Source: Acinetobacter larvae (GTDB lineage: Bacteria; Pseudomonadota; Gammaproteobacteria; Pseudomonadales; Moraxellaceae). From it: DNA of 64,000 nucleotides. Below are positions 54,113-62,910 of this stretch, one piece after another (position 1 is the stretch's first letter; every line of letters begins with the position of its first letter). The notes beneath the pieces were generated by a model that searched no databases, was not told the DNA's origin, and worked only from the letters and a program-made list of their open reading frames with translations. The translations under genes were made by a program, and so were the position numbers. The stretch covers positions 1-64,000 of the forward strand of contig NZ_CP016895.1 of NCBI RefSeq assembly GCF_001704115.1. Direction: 5' to 3'.

Positions 54113-54940
54113 ATGGCATGGGTTGATCCACAAACTGACTTTGATGCAGACCAAATCTCAGCTCAGGTACTGGCTGTGGCTTCACAATTTGAGCAGCATC
54201 GTTCAGATTTGCATTGTCATCAAAAAGGGCAGTTGCTTTATATCAGTGAAGGCTATGTCGAGTTATATCTGGAGGATACGCAGCGCTATTGTTTATTACC
54301 GCCGTATTTTTTGGTTTGGATTGCACCACAAACCCTGCATCAAATCGTGGTAAAACATCGTATTCAATATCATTCGCTATGGTTTGATGCCTCTCTTTGT
54401 CAGGACTTAAAGCACAGTAAGATCTTTGTCGCCAGCCCATTGCTCAAAGCCTTATTACAGCGTTTGATGGGCTATGCATTAGACAGCGATTGGCAACACG
54501 GTGCAGCCTATCATCTGAGTCAATTAAGCTTGTTGGAGATTGCTGCAGCCCGCCCAGAGCAATTATTACTGACCATGCCGCGGCATGAAAAATTATTGCT
54601 CTGTCTGGCGCAGTATGACATCCCTCCCACTATGCGTCAGTTGGCAAGCCTAATGCATATGAGTGAGAAAACGTTGGGTCGTATAGTTAAGCGCGAAACA
54701 CAAATGGGCTATCAACAATGGCGGCAACATTATCGTTTGATTACAGCAATTAAAATGTTATTAGAACAGCAGCGTATTCACGCGATCGCACAGCGTTTAG
54801 CATTTTGTAGTGATAGTGCTTTTATTGCTTTTTTTAAACAACGAACTGGCTTAGCACCTGCACAATATCTGAGTTTATATTCTGGGTCTGTAGATTCCGG
54901 ATCTACATATCCTGAATCTGCATATAGCGGGTCTATATGA
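54113..54940 (+). CDS. AraC-family transcriptional regulator
   Basis: The 275-residue protein has an N-terminal cupin-like sensing domain (HCHQKGQLLYISEGYVELYL) and a C-terminal double helix-turn-helix (TMRQLASLMHMSEKTLGRIVK and the second part ending FFKQRTGLAPAQYL). It resembles the NimR-type AraC regulators that control a divergent drug-efflux gene, which fits its neighbour. The last 20 residues are a degenerate Ser/Tyr repeat (SGSVDSGSTYPESAYSGSI). AAGG is 8 bases before the ATG. Confidence 0.88.
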   Translation: MAWVDPQTDFDADQISAQVLAVASQFEQHRSDLHCHQKGQLLYISEGYVELYLEDTQRYCLLPPYFLVWIAPQTLHQIVVKHRIQYHSLWFDASLCQDLKHSKIFVASPLLKALLQRLMGYALDSDWQHGAAYHLSQLSLLEIAAARPEQLLLTMPRHEKLLLCLAQYDIPPTMRQLASLMHMSEKTLGRIVKRETQMGYQQWRQHYRLITAIKMLLEQQRIHAIAQRLAFCSDSAFIAFFKQRTGLAPAQYLSLYSGSVDSGSTYPESAYSGSI

Positions 54941-54997
54941 TGTTGGTCAGTATAGCATCCTGAAAATAATGTCTGCGACGATTGAGGCAAATTCAGC

Positions 54998-55046
54998 TCA
55001 ATCCTATTCTTAACCCAATCCTATTTTTAGCTCAATCCTATTTTTA
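54998..55046. repeat. Three 15-bp repeats, 17-base period, after the AraC gene
   Basis: TCAATCCTATTCTTA (54998-55012), CCAATCCTATTTTTA (55015-55029) and TCAATCCTATTTTTA (55032-55046) recur with an exact 17-base period, 58 bases after the AraC-gene stop. Confidence 0.85.
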
Positions 55047-55183
55047 ATGTCAAAACAATCTATGCCCTTATAGCCTCAATCTTTGCTTGAGCCCTGTCCC
55101 AAAAATCATGATAGAGCATCGCTTTGCCATGCACTAACATGGCGTCATTGCAATCTTGTTTAAGGTACGAGGGCAGAGAGAAT

Positions 55184-55918
55184 ATGCTTGGTGTGGTCAT
55201 AGCAGTATTTACAGTAGCAGGGATGATTAAAGGGATGTTAGGGCTCGGATTACCTGCGGTCTCGATGGGTTTACTTAGTTTATGGATGTCACCTTTTCAT
55301 GCCGCCAGTTTATTGGTGTTACCGTCGATGTTAACGAACTTTTGGCAACTCTTTGCTGAAGGTGGCGTGCTGCGGTTATGCAAGCGTTTTTGGTCTTTAA
55401 TCCTTGGGATTATCGTTGGCGCTTATTGGAGTATTTTCCCGACTTTAAATCATCATGACTTTCCAAGTGAAGCACTGTTGGGCAGTATGCTGGCTTTATA
55501 TGGGCTATACGGTTTATATGCACGGCAGCTTCCTAACTTTTCTAAACATGAAGCTTATTTATCGCCAATCGTCGGGTATTTAGGTGGCGCATTAACCGTT
55601 GCCACAGGTGTCGTGGTGATTCCAGTGGTGCCTTATTTACAATCTTTGCAGTTAAAGCGCGATGACTTGGTACAGTCTTTGGGACTTGCCTTTACCGTAT
55701 CTACGCTTTGTTTGGCACTATTTTTATATCACAACCCAGTTGATGATTTTAGTGTATTGAATTATTTATCTTGGGCTGCATTATTGCCTGCGGTATTGGG
55801 CATGTGGTTGGGTACGCGGTTACGTCATCGTATTGCTGAAGCCAAATTTAGACGTTTATTTTTTTATGGCTTATGTGCATTGGGGCTATATATGTTGAGT
55901 GGTGTATTTTTAAAATAA
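55184..55918 (+). CDS. TauE/SafE-family sulfite/organosulfur permease-like protein
   Basis: The 244-residue membrane protein has about eight helices in the TauE/SafE pattern: two repeats with MIKGMLGLGLPAVSMGLLSLW in the first half and YLGGALTVATGVVVIPVVPYLQ in the second. Members export sulfite, sulfoacetate or similar anions; the substrate is unknown. MLGVVIAVF at 55184 is the likely start. It is convergent with a LysR-type gene. Confidence 0.85.
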   Translation: MLGVVIAVFTVAGMIKGMLGLGLPAVSMGLLSLWMSPFHAASLLVLPSMLTNFWQLFAEGGVLRLCKRFWSLILGIIVGAYWSIFPTLNHHDFPSEALLGSMLALYGLYGLYARQLPNFSKHEAYLSPIVGYLGGALTVATGVVVIPVVPYLQSLQLKRDDLVQSLGLAFTVSTLCLALFLYHNPVDDFSVLNYLSWAALLPAVLGMWLGTRLRHRIAEAKFRRLFFYGLCALGLYMLSGVFLK

Positions 55919-55971
55919 GCATTTAGACTTTATCGATCTGTCTTAGTCTGCGTCATTGAAAAAATGATGTG

Positions 55972-56856
55972 TTAGGGCGGGTTGTGTTGACTGAGATAGT
56001 GCGCAAAATTGGCATAGTCGGGATTTAATTTTGCAAAGTCATGGGCGACTAACAGCAGTTGGCGTTGTGCCCAAGCGCCGGTTAAAGCAATGACATGCAG
56101 CTTTTGTGCCCGGAGATGTTGTGTAGCACGCCGTGGCACAATGGCAATGCCGACGCCATTGGCAACGACTTGGTGAATGGCTGAAAAAGTAGGTAAACGT
56201 AAACGATATTGGATTTGATAACCCAGTTGTTGCGCTTGATGCTCAATGGAACGCTGTAAGGAATGATGTGCCATTAAACCCACAAAGGGATAACTCAGCA
56301 CTTGGTTTAAATCTAATTGTGTGGCTTGTGCCAGTGGGTGTTGCGTGGCGCAGATCAGCACCAGGGGATCATCGGCAAAAGGGCGACTTTGTAAGTGTTG
56401 ATGAGCAAAAAAGCTTGAAATAATGCCAAGTTCGGCATGACCTTGTTGAATCGCTTGAATAATATCTAAGCTTTCAGCTTCTTTGAGCTCAATCTGAAAC
56501 TGTGGATGATCCAATAAATATTGTGGTAATAGATCAGGTAAATATTCACTTTGTGCGGAGGAATTACACCATAAACAAAAACGTCGGCGTCCACTAAAAG
56601 CTTGCATACTGTCTTGTAAGGCTAAATATTGTTGTTTTAAACGCAAAGCATGTTCAGCAAAACTTTGCCCAGCAGCACTGAGTTGTACACCATTATGATG
56701 ACGTGTGAATAAACTGACTTGATAATGTTGTTCGAGTTTTTTGATTCGTTCGCTGGCAGCTTGCAAAGAAATTGAAGAGCGTTGTGCTGCTTTGGTTAAA
56801 CTGCCACAGTCCACCACATGTAAAAATAATTGAATATCAAAAAAATCTAGGCGCAT
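55972..56856 (-). CDS. LysR-family transcriptional regulator
   Basis: This 294-residue regulator has an N-terminal winged HTH (FFDIQLFLHVVDCGSLTKAAQ, then SLQAASERIKKLEQHYQVSLF) and a C-terminal substrate-binding domain with alpha/beta repeats (ELGIISSFF, FVGLMAHHSLQ, GVGIAIVPRRA). Its target genes are not evident; the convergent TauE-like gene and the upstream permease are possible. Confidence 0.9.
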   Translation of the reverse strand: MRLDFFDIQLFLHVVDCGSLTKAAQRSSISLQAASERIKKLEQHYQVSLFTRHHNGVQLSAAGQSFAEHALRLKQQYLALQDSMQAFSGRRRFCLWCNSSAQSEYLPDLLPQYLLDHPQFQIELKEAESLDIIQAIQQGHAELGIISSFFAHQHLQSRPFADDPLVLICATQHPLAQATQLDLNQVLSYPFVGLMAHHSLQRSIEHQAQQLGYQIQYRLRLPTFSAIHQVVANGVGIAIVPRRATQHLRAQKLHVIALTGAWAQRQLLLVAHDFAKLNPDYANFAHYLSQHNPP

Positions 56857-56948
56857 GCCTATAACTGCTTTGCATGAGATAAAGCTATCTTACCCAAAAG
56901 CCACAGGAAAACCAATGCTAAGCGCTGGCATGTAAAGCGCAAGAAACA

Positions 56949-56970
56949 GCCCAAGCCGTATAGCTTGGGC
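56949..56970 (-). terminator. Probable terminator downstream of the uracil permease
   Basis: GCCCAAGC (56949-56956) and GCTTGGGC (56963-56970) form an 8-base GC-rich stem with a 6-base loop. On the minus strand it is followed by TGTTTCTTGC, a weak T-rich tail, 67 bases after the permease stop. Confidence 0.5.
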
Positions 56971-57036
56971 AGCTTGGGCAAACATGTGATGCCATACGCT
57001 TGGGTGCATGCGCATGGTAGGGTATTTTACACTGCA

Positions 57037-58341
57037 TTAGTCTGCACGTAATTTTAGATTAAAGAGCCAGTTTAAAATGAGTGCAGCAAAGGTTGCTGTA
57101 CCGATCCCGCCCAAATTGAACTGACCAAACTGCAAAGCAAAGTCGCCAGTACCTAAAATAATGGTGACTGCTGCGACCATAAGGTTTTTATTTTGAGAGA
57201 AGTCGACTTTATTCTCGATCCAGATTTTGGCGCCGGCAATGGTAATTAAGCCAAAAACCACAATCGATGCACCTGCCAAAATCGCAGTTGGGATGGTATG
57301 AATAATGGCACCAAACTTCGGTGAGAAGCCTAGGAAAATCGCAAATACCCCAGCAATCACAAAAATAACAGTGGAATAAACACGGGTCACGGCCATAACA
57401 CCAATATTTTCACCATAGGTGGTCATGCCTGGTGCGCCCACAGCACCAGATAATGTGGTGGCAACACCGTCGGCAACAAAGGCTTTACCGATATGAGGAT
57501 CAAGATTTTCACCGGTCATCGCGCTGACGGCTTTGATATGACCTAAGTTTTCTGCGACTAAAATCAAAGCGACAGGGGCAATGATTAAAATGGCATTCAT
57601 ATCAAATTGTGGTGAATGGAAAGTGGGAATACCAAACCAACTGGCTTGTTGGATTGCTGCAAAATCAATTGCTGTCCCTAAACCTGCGACATTAGCCACT
57701 ATATAGTAAATGGCATAGGACAATAATAAACCGAGTAGTAATAATAAACGTTGTACTAGACCACGACTAAAGACAGCAATTATTCCCATACACAGCACGG
57801 TGACCAAAGCCATCCACATGTTGAAGCTATCGGTACTGACGCTTTTGACCGTTGTGGGTGCAAGGTTTAGACCAATGATCATCACCACCGCACCAGTCAC
57901 CACAGGCGGCATCAGTTTTTCAATCCAACGTGTGCCAGTGAGCATGACCATGACGCCAAACACAGCATATAAAATACCGCAGACCATAATACCGCCGGCG
58001 GCATGGGCTAAGTTGAGATTGGGTAAGCCACTGCCAGAAGCGCTATAACCTGTGGCAGCGATGACGACCCCAATAAATGCAAAACTTGAACCCAAGTAAC
58101 TGGGCACACGACCTGCCGTAATAATAAAAAATAAGATGGTACAAATACCGGACATTAAAATGGCCAGATTTGGATCAAAGCCCATGAGGAAGGGAGCAAG
58201 TACCGTGGCACCAAACATGGCAAAAGCATGTTGTATACCTAATACAATACTTTGGGCTGGGGGTAAATATTCGTCAGTGCGTACAGGTTGGTGATCTATT
58301 TGACCACGATAAGGACGCCATTTGGGGAACCCATTGGACAT
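57037..58341 (-). CDS. Uracil/xanthine-family permease (UraA/RutG-like)
   Basis: The 434-residue nucleobase:cation symporter (NCS2) has about 14 helices. Signatures include IVLGIQHAFAMFGATVLAPFLMGFDP in the N-terminal helix, LVAENLGHIKAVSAMTGENL and GAPGMTTYGENIGVMAVTRV. The AENLGH/TTYGENIG pair fits the uracil branch (UraA, RutG) more than xanthine permeases. It appears to be a single gene. Confidence 0.87.
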   Translation of the reverse strand: MSNGFPKWRPYRGQIDHQPVRTDEYLPPAQSIVLGIQHAFAMFGATVLAPFLMGFDPNLAILMSGICTILFFIITAGRVPSYLGSSFAFIGVVIAATGYSASGSGLPNLNLAHAAGGIMVCGILYAVFGVMVMLTGTRWIEKLMPPVVTGAVVMIIGLNLAPTTVKSVSTDSFNMWMALVTVLCMGIIAVFSRGLVQRLLLLLGLLLSYAIYYIVANVAGLGTAIDFAAIQQASWFGIPTFHSPQFDMNAILIIAPVALILVAENLGHIKAVSAMTGENLDPHIGKAFVADGVATTLSGAVGAPGMTTYGENIGVMAVTRVYSTVIFVIAGVFAIFLGFSPKFGAIIHTIPTAILAGASIVVFGLITIAGAKIWIENKVDFSQNKNLMVAAVTIILGTGDFALQFGQFNLGGIGTATFAALILNWLFNLKLRAD

Positions 58342-58578
58342 AGGGAAATGCTCTACTACTCAATTCGGCACATGATACTATTCTTTGCATAAAAATTGAT
58401 GTCTTGTTGCAAAGTTATCCAGCTGAATTTGCTTTATATTGCTCGAAAATTTTGCAGAACAGCAAGCGGTGTAGCGCTATTTTTGATGTGGACTCAAGAG
58501 TTTAAGCCCTTGGTAAAATCCTGAGATTTCAGTATTTGGCGATGTTCGCTCAGGTGGTCCAGCATCAAAATTTTGATC
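58342..58578. other. Gene-free upstream region of the permease
   Basis: This approximately 240-base stretch should hold the permease promoter. No gene or clear regulatory motif is visible. Confidence 0.35.
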
Positions 58579-58614
58579 AGTAAAGCTTCGATCAATAGTA
58601 AAGCTTCGAGCAAT
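58579..58614. repeat. 18-bp tandem duplication downstream of ppc
   Basis: AGTAAAGCTTCGATCAAT (58579-58596) is followed at once by a copy with one change (58597-58614, T to G at base 14). It lies just beyond the ppc terminator, partly overlapping its A-rich flank. Confidence 0.85.
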
Positions 58615-58650
58615 AAAGCCCCGGTCAGTTGGTTTTCACTGATCGGGGCT
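58612..58650 (-). terminator. Rho-independent terminator of ppc
   Basis: AGCCCCGGTCAGT (58617-58629) and ACTGATCGGGGCT (58638-58650) form a 13-base stem with one G-T pair and an 8-base loop. On the minus strand it is followed by TTTATTG. It is 67 bases after the ppc stop. Confidence 0.85.
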
Positions 58651-58716
58651 GAGGATACTGCTTAGAGCTTACCAGACTGATTGAAGCTGAGGATATGCTG
58701 GGTGCGATTGCGCGCC

Positions 58717-61407
58717 TTAACCGGTATTGCGTAAGCCTGCGGCAATGCCGGCAATACTGACCATCAAGGCATGATCGACAGGAGTTCGTTCAGTTTGATG
58801 ACTGCGCAAATAATCACGCCGACGTTTCATCAACTCCGATTGTAATAAATGCAGTGGTAGTAAGTAAGGTTTACGTACTTTCATTGACTGGTCGAGTACT
58901 TCATTTGAGCTGAGTAGTTTTGATTCACCTTTGACCGCTAATAGATTTTGTACGGCGTCGTGTAGGCGTTGACGTAATTCAACTCCCAGAGCTTTGAGTT
59001 CAGGATCGTCGGTTAAGTGTGCCTCATAATATAGTGCAATATGCCGATCTGACTTAGATAAAACCATTTCCAACATATCGATCAGTGTTTGGAAATAAGG
59101 CCATTCAGCTAGCATTTCATCAAGGATTGCTTGTTCACCTTGTTCAATCACTTGCTTCAGTGCCGCGCCTGTGCCTAACCAGGCGGGTAACATCAGCCGG
59201 ATCTGTGTCCAAGCAAATACCCATGGAATTGCCCTTAAAGATTCAATACCACCACTGACTTTACGCTTCGCTGGACGCGAACCGAGGGGGAGCATTTGTA
59301 GTTCTAGTTCGGGTGTGACCGTGCGTAGATATTGTACAAATACAGGATTGTCACGTACGGTATGGCGATATACCTTGACCGAATGTTCTGTCATGCGGTG
59401 CATCAACTCACGCCAGTGTGGCTTGGGTTCTGGCGGTGGGAGTAAGGTGGCTTCTAATGTCGCAGCTGTATAGATTTCAAGGTTTTGTTGGGCAATTTCA
59501 GTGAGACCAAATTTGAAGCGAATCATTTCACCTTGTTCAGTTACACGAATCGCACCTGAAATGGAGCCGGGTGGTTGAGAAAATAGTGCTTGCTGGGTTG
59601 GTGCGCCACCACGACTAATGGAGCCACCACGACCATGAAATAGGGTAAGTTTTACTTGATGCTGTTGTGCAACTGTTGTGAGTTGTTCTTGGGCACGGTA
59701 TTGTGCCCAGTTGGCAGACATAAAACCAGCATCTTTGGCAGAGTCGGAATACCCAATCATCACCTCATGCCGACCTTGAATATGCTGTTTATACCAATGC
59801 ATATTAAAGAGGCTATGCATGGTATCTGCTGCGCCGTCGAGGTCTTTGAGTGTTTCAAACAAAGGTACCACACGTAGCGGCTTGCTGATCCCAGCTTCTT
59901 TTTGCAGTAATAACACTGCCAAAACATCACTTGGGTATTCCGCCATTGAAATAATATAAGCACCCAAGGACTCGCTGGGTTGTTCTGCCAGCATGCGCAT
60001 GGTGGCAAAAACTTCTTTGACATCAGGATCAGCAATTAAACTCTGCGCTGGCTCATGCAAATGTTTAGGCAGGAGCGGACGTTTACTTTGTAATTCCTGC
60101 AATAAGAAGTTTTGCCGTGCCTGTTCGCTCCATGTGGCATAGTGCCCCAAACCAAGATATTCGGTAATTGCCGAAATGGCTTGACGATGACGCCCCGATT
60201 CTTGGCGAATGTCTAAGCGTAGGAGCTCAATCCCAAAACAATTAACACGATAAATAAAATCGAGCAGGCTGCCTTGGGCAATCTCTGGCAAATTACATGC
60301 CATCAGTGAGCGGTAGCACAGCAACAGCGGTTGTAATAATTCTTCTTTATAGTGAATAACTTGTGCAGGATCGACCTGAGAATGCTGACCTTGTAATTGA
60401 TCGGCTAACCATTGGCGTGTCAATTTAAGACGTTGACGGATATCCCGTAGATATTCACGATAGGGCTCTGCATGTGGTTTAGCCAGCGCTTGTTGTAGCT
60501 CAGCAGAACAGGCCTGTACTGACAGTTCCCAACGTAATTGTTCGATATCGCGAAGATATAAATCGGCAACTTTCCAACGAGATAACCACAATACTTCTTG
60601 CGTGACTTGATGGGTGACATTGGGATTGCCATCACGGTCGCCCCCCATCCAAGAGGCAAAACGAATCGGTGCGATATCCAAGGGCAGATCACGCTGACAT
60701 TGGGTTTGTACTAACTGTCCCAATTCACGTATAAATTGTGGTACGGCATACCAGAGGCTTTGTTCAATCGTGGTGAATCCCCATTTGGCTTCATCTACGG
60801 GTGTTGGGCGTTGCTGGCGAATTTCATCGGTCTGCCATGCCGAGCAAATCAATTGCTTAAGTTGTTGTAATAATTGTTGACGTTGTTTGGGCGTTAATTT
60901 TTGTTGATCAAATTGACTAAGGCAATCATTAATTCCATCGTATTTTTGAATGAGGGTACGCCGACTGACCTCTGTTGGATGCGCAGTCAGTACCAATTCG
61001 ATATTTAAATTACAGACTTGATGATATAACTCTTCCGCGCTGATCTGTTGTTGTTGGAAACGCGTGAAAAGGTGCTCAAGTACATTGGGGGATGGCTGTT
61101 CGGGATCAGACTCATTTTGACGGCGACTACGCACCACATGATATTGCTCTGCAATATTGGCAAAGTTTAAAAAATGAGAAAAAGCACGGGTCAGCGGTAA
61201 AATCTCCTCATCTTTTAGACTGAGAAATAATTGCTCTAACTCTTTTTCCGCAGCAACCTGACCATCACGAGCACCTTTGCTGAGAGCGCGAATTTGCTCA
61301 ACCTGATTAAATAAATCTTCTCCTGCGTGTTCTTTTAAGGTCTCACCCAAAAGATTGCCGAGTAGTCGTACATCTTCACGTAATGGCGCATCAATGGGTT
61401 GGATCAT
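58717..61407 (-). CDS. ppc: Phosphoenolpyruvate carboxylase
   Basis: Ppc fixes bicarbonate onto PEP to make oxaloacetate, refilling the TCA cycle. The 896-residue enzyme shows VLTAHPTEVSRRTLIQK with catalytic His, GGDRDGNPNVT, GYSDSAKDAGFMSANW, FHGRGGSISRGG and the invariant C terminus ending LRNTG. Length is normal for bacterial Ppc. An AGGAGACGGGC sequence precedes the ATG. The large upstream region has a striking repeat cluster that may carry its promoter control. Confidence 0.96.
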   Translation of the reverse strand: MIQPIDAPLREDVRLLGNLLGETLKEHAGEDLFNQVEQIRALSKGARDGQVAAEKELEQLFLSLKDEEILPLTRAFSHFLNFANIAEQYHVVRSRRQNESDPEQPSPNVLEHLFTRFQQQQISAEELYHQVCNLNIELVLTAHPTEVSRRTLIQKYDGINDCLSQFDQQKLTPKQRQQLLQQLKQLICSAWQTDEIRQQRPTPVDEAKWGFTTIEQSLWYAVPQFIRELGQLVQTQCQRDLPLDIAPIRFASWMGGDRDGNPNVTHQVTQEVLWLSRWKVADLYLRDIEQLRWELSVQACSAELQQALAKPHAEPYREYLRDIRQRLKLTRQWLADQLQGQHSQVDPAQVIHYKEELLQPLLLCYRSLMACNLPEIAQGSLLDFIYRVNCFGIELLRLDIRQESGRHRQAISAITEYLGLGHYATWSEQARQNFLLQELQSKRPLLPKHLHEPAQSLIADPDVKEVFATMRMLAEQPSESLGAYIISMAEYPSDVLAVLLLQKEAGISKPLRVVPLFETLKDLDGAADTMHSLFNMHWYKQHIQGRHEVMIGYSDSAKDAGFMSANWAQYRAQEQLTTVAQQHQVKLTLFHGRGGSISRGGAPTQQALFSQPPGSISGAIRVTEQGEMIRFKFGLTEIAQQNLEIYTAATLEATLLPPPEPKPHWRELMHRMTEHSVKVYRHTVRDNPVFVQYLRTVTPELELQMLPLGSRPAKRKVSGGIESLRAIPWVFAWTQIRLMLPAWLGTGAALKQVIEQGEQAILDEMLAEWPYFQTLIDMLEMVLSKSDRHIALYYEAHLTDDPELKALGVELRQRLHDAVQNLLAVKGESKLLSSNEVLDQSMKVRKPYLLPLHLLQSELMKRRRDYLRSHQTERTPVDHALMVSIAGIAAGLRNTG

Positions 61408-61462
61408 TGCCCGTCTCCTAAATTACTTTGCTAAAGTCGTCTATCGATTTAAATATCGCTTG

Positions 61463-61620
61463 AAACGAAATGGTCTACACTCAAAACGAAACGGTCTAAC
61501 TTAAATGGTTATAGCGAAGAAATGGTTATAACCTAAGAATCTAACGTAAATCGTTATAACAGTAAAAACGGTCTAAACGAAATAAAAAACCGCCTAAACT
61601 AAAATAGTTATAACGTAAAA
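61463..61620. repeat. Cluster of GGTCTAAAC and GTTATAAC repeats upstream of ppc
   Basis: About nine short motifs of two related kinds occur 14, 17 or 21 bases apart. GGTCTA(A/C)AC-type copies start near 61472, 61493, 61570 and, more diverged, 61592. GTTATAAC-type copies start near 61508 (one mismatch), 61525, 61553 and 61607. GTTATAAC is an 8-base perfect palindrome. Runs of AAACGAAA and AAAA separate them. They lie 55-215 bases upstream of ppc and could be operators or decayed tandem repeats. Confidence 0.7.
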
Positions 61621-62443
61621 ATAGGACTTGCCAAGAGGCTTTTATACCAAAGTCGGGCGTAAATAGAATATTTTCCAGCCGCAACGACAGGATGCCGTTA
61701 TAGCACCTAGCCACCACTGCTCAAGCAGTGTGCAATTGCACGACAATGCTTTGTTCTGGCAAACGCTATCAAAGTTTAAACGCGATAAAGTCCAGCAATT
61801 TCAAGCGATCTATTGATGTTCTCATCGATCAAATCTATGTATAGCATATCCTTGGTGCGAACGCGCATGATTTGTTATATTTCGCCCATAGAATGCTACT
61901 TTTTATAATAAAATTAATTAGATTAAATACTTATTTTTTATATTATTTTTTCTAGAGGCTAGGGACTTTGTCTGGTCAGGCTTTGCTGACTGGATAATCC
62001 AATCAAATTGCCGATGATCAAGACTGATTTTCATTGTCTATTTGCTGGGACTTTGACTATAATGACCGACTAGGGTTGTTGTGATTGTCATCCAATCATG
62101 ATGATAAACAAGCTCAGCAAAATGTTTCTCATTATATAGATAGTACATACGCACAATAATCAAACTTAAGCACATGTATTTTATGAAATAACAATCAAAT
62201 TGAGTAATTGATCGCAATCAATGCAATATTATTTAGCTTGTTGTAAAAACTGCATTGTAAGACATGCTGTTTAAAATTAAAATGCTGGCGAATTGTACCT
62301 CTTTTTCTTGAAACATATTGGATATCTGATGCAGGAAGCCTCATGTTGATATATCTAATTTAAAGTAAAAGACGATCATAATGTTTAATGTCATTGCTAG
62401 CGTGTGAACACGGCTAATAATGGATTGAGGTAGAAAAATACCC
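61621..62443. other. Long gene-free region between ppc and the small membrane protein
   Basis: In these 823 bases no supported protein or known RNA gene is visible. The first 220 bases are mixed in composition and contain a hairpin CACTGCTCAAGCAGTG (61715-61730); the rest is AT-rich. A regulatory or small-RNA role cannot be excluded. Confidence 0.4.
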
Positions 62444-62821
62444 ATGGGGCAAGATAATTTACAACAGCACCAGCGTTTGATGACCACATCTTATGTGTTT
62501 ATGTTTCTTGCACTGTTTAGCATTGTAAGTATCGTGATTTCATATATATTGGCACGCAAGGTTGCAAATGCTGCAGAAGCTGAAGTATGGATGCATGCAC
62601 AAGCATTATGGGTAGTCCGTAGTACCGTGCTATTTTTATTCTTGGCAGCCTTCGCTGCATTATGGTTCATCCCATTATTTTTTTATTATTGGGATAGTAT
62701 GCTATGGGTAAAAGCTTGTACTGTGATCGGGGTCATATTGAGTGTGGTGGCATGGCTTTATTTACTCAATGCATGGTTAGTCGGCTTTAGTAAATACATA
62801 AAAAATAAAGCTGTTTTCTAA
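62444..62821 (+). CDS. Small membrane protein, probably three helices
   Basis: The 125-residue protein has hydrophobic segments at about 16-36, 55-80 and 85-112, with the central motif AEAEVWMHAQALWVVRSTVLF. That acidic His-containing loop resembles conserved small inner-membrane proteins of the DUF4870/Tic20-like type, but I do not recognise it firmly. It is 89 bases before dnaJ on the same strand and may share a transcript. Function is unknown. Confidence 0.65.
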   Translation: MGQDNLQQHQRLMTTSYVFMFLALFSIVSIVISYILARKVANAAEAEVWMHAQALWVVRSTVLFLFLAAFAALWFIPLFFYYWDSMLWVKACTVIGVILSVVAWLYLLNAWLVGFSKYIKNKAVF

Positions 62822-62910
62822 TTTTTTTATTTATTCGCTTGTAAAATGATGCATTCATCCCCACCTATGACGCAGTTGAGTTATACAAATTCTGTGGAGC
62901 ATCGCCAGAT

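Noticed and set aside
54893..54937. Ser/Tyr repeat at the AraC C terminus as a functional domain
   Set aside because: It looks like low-complexity growth from degenerate short repeats, with no known motif.
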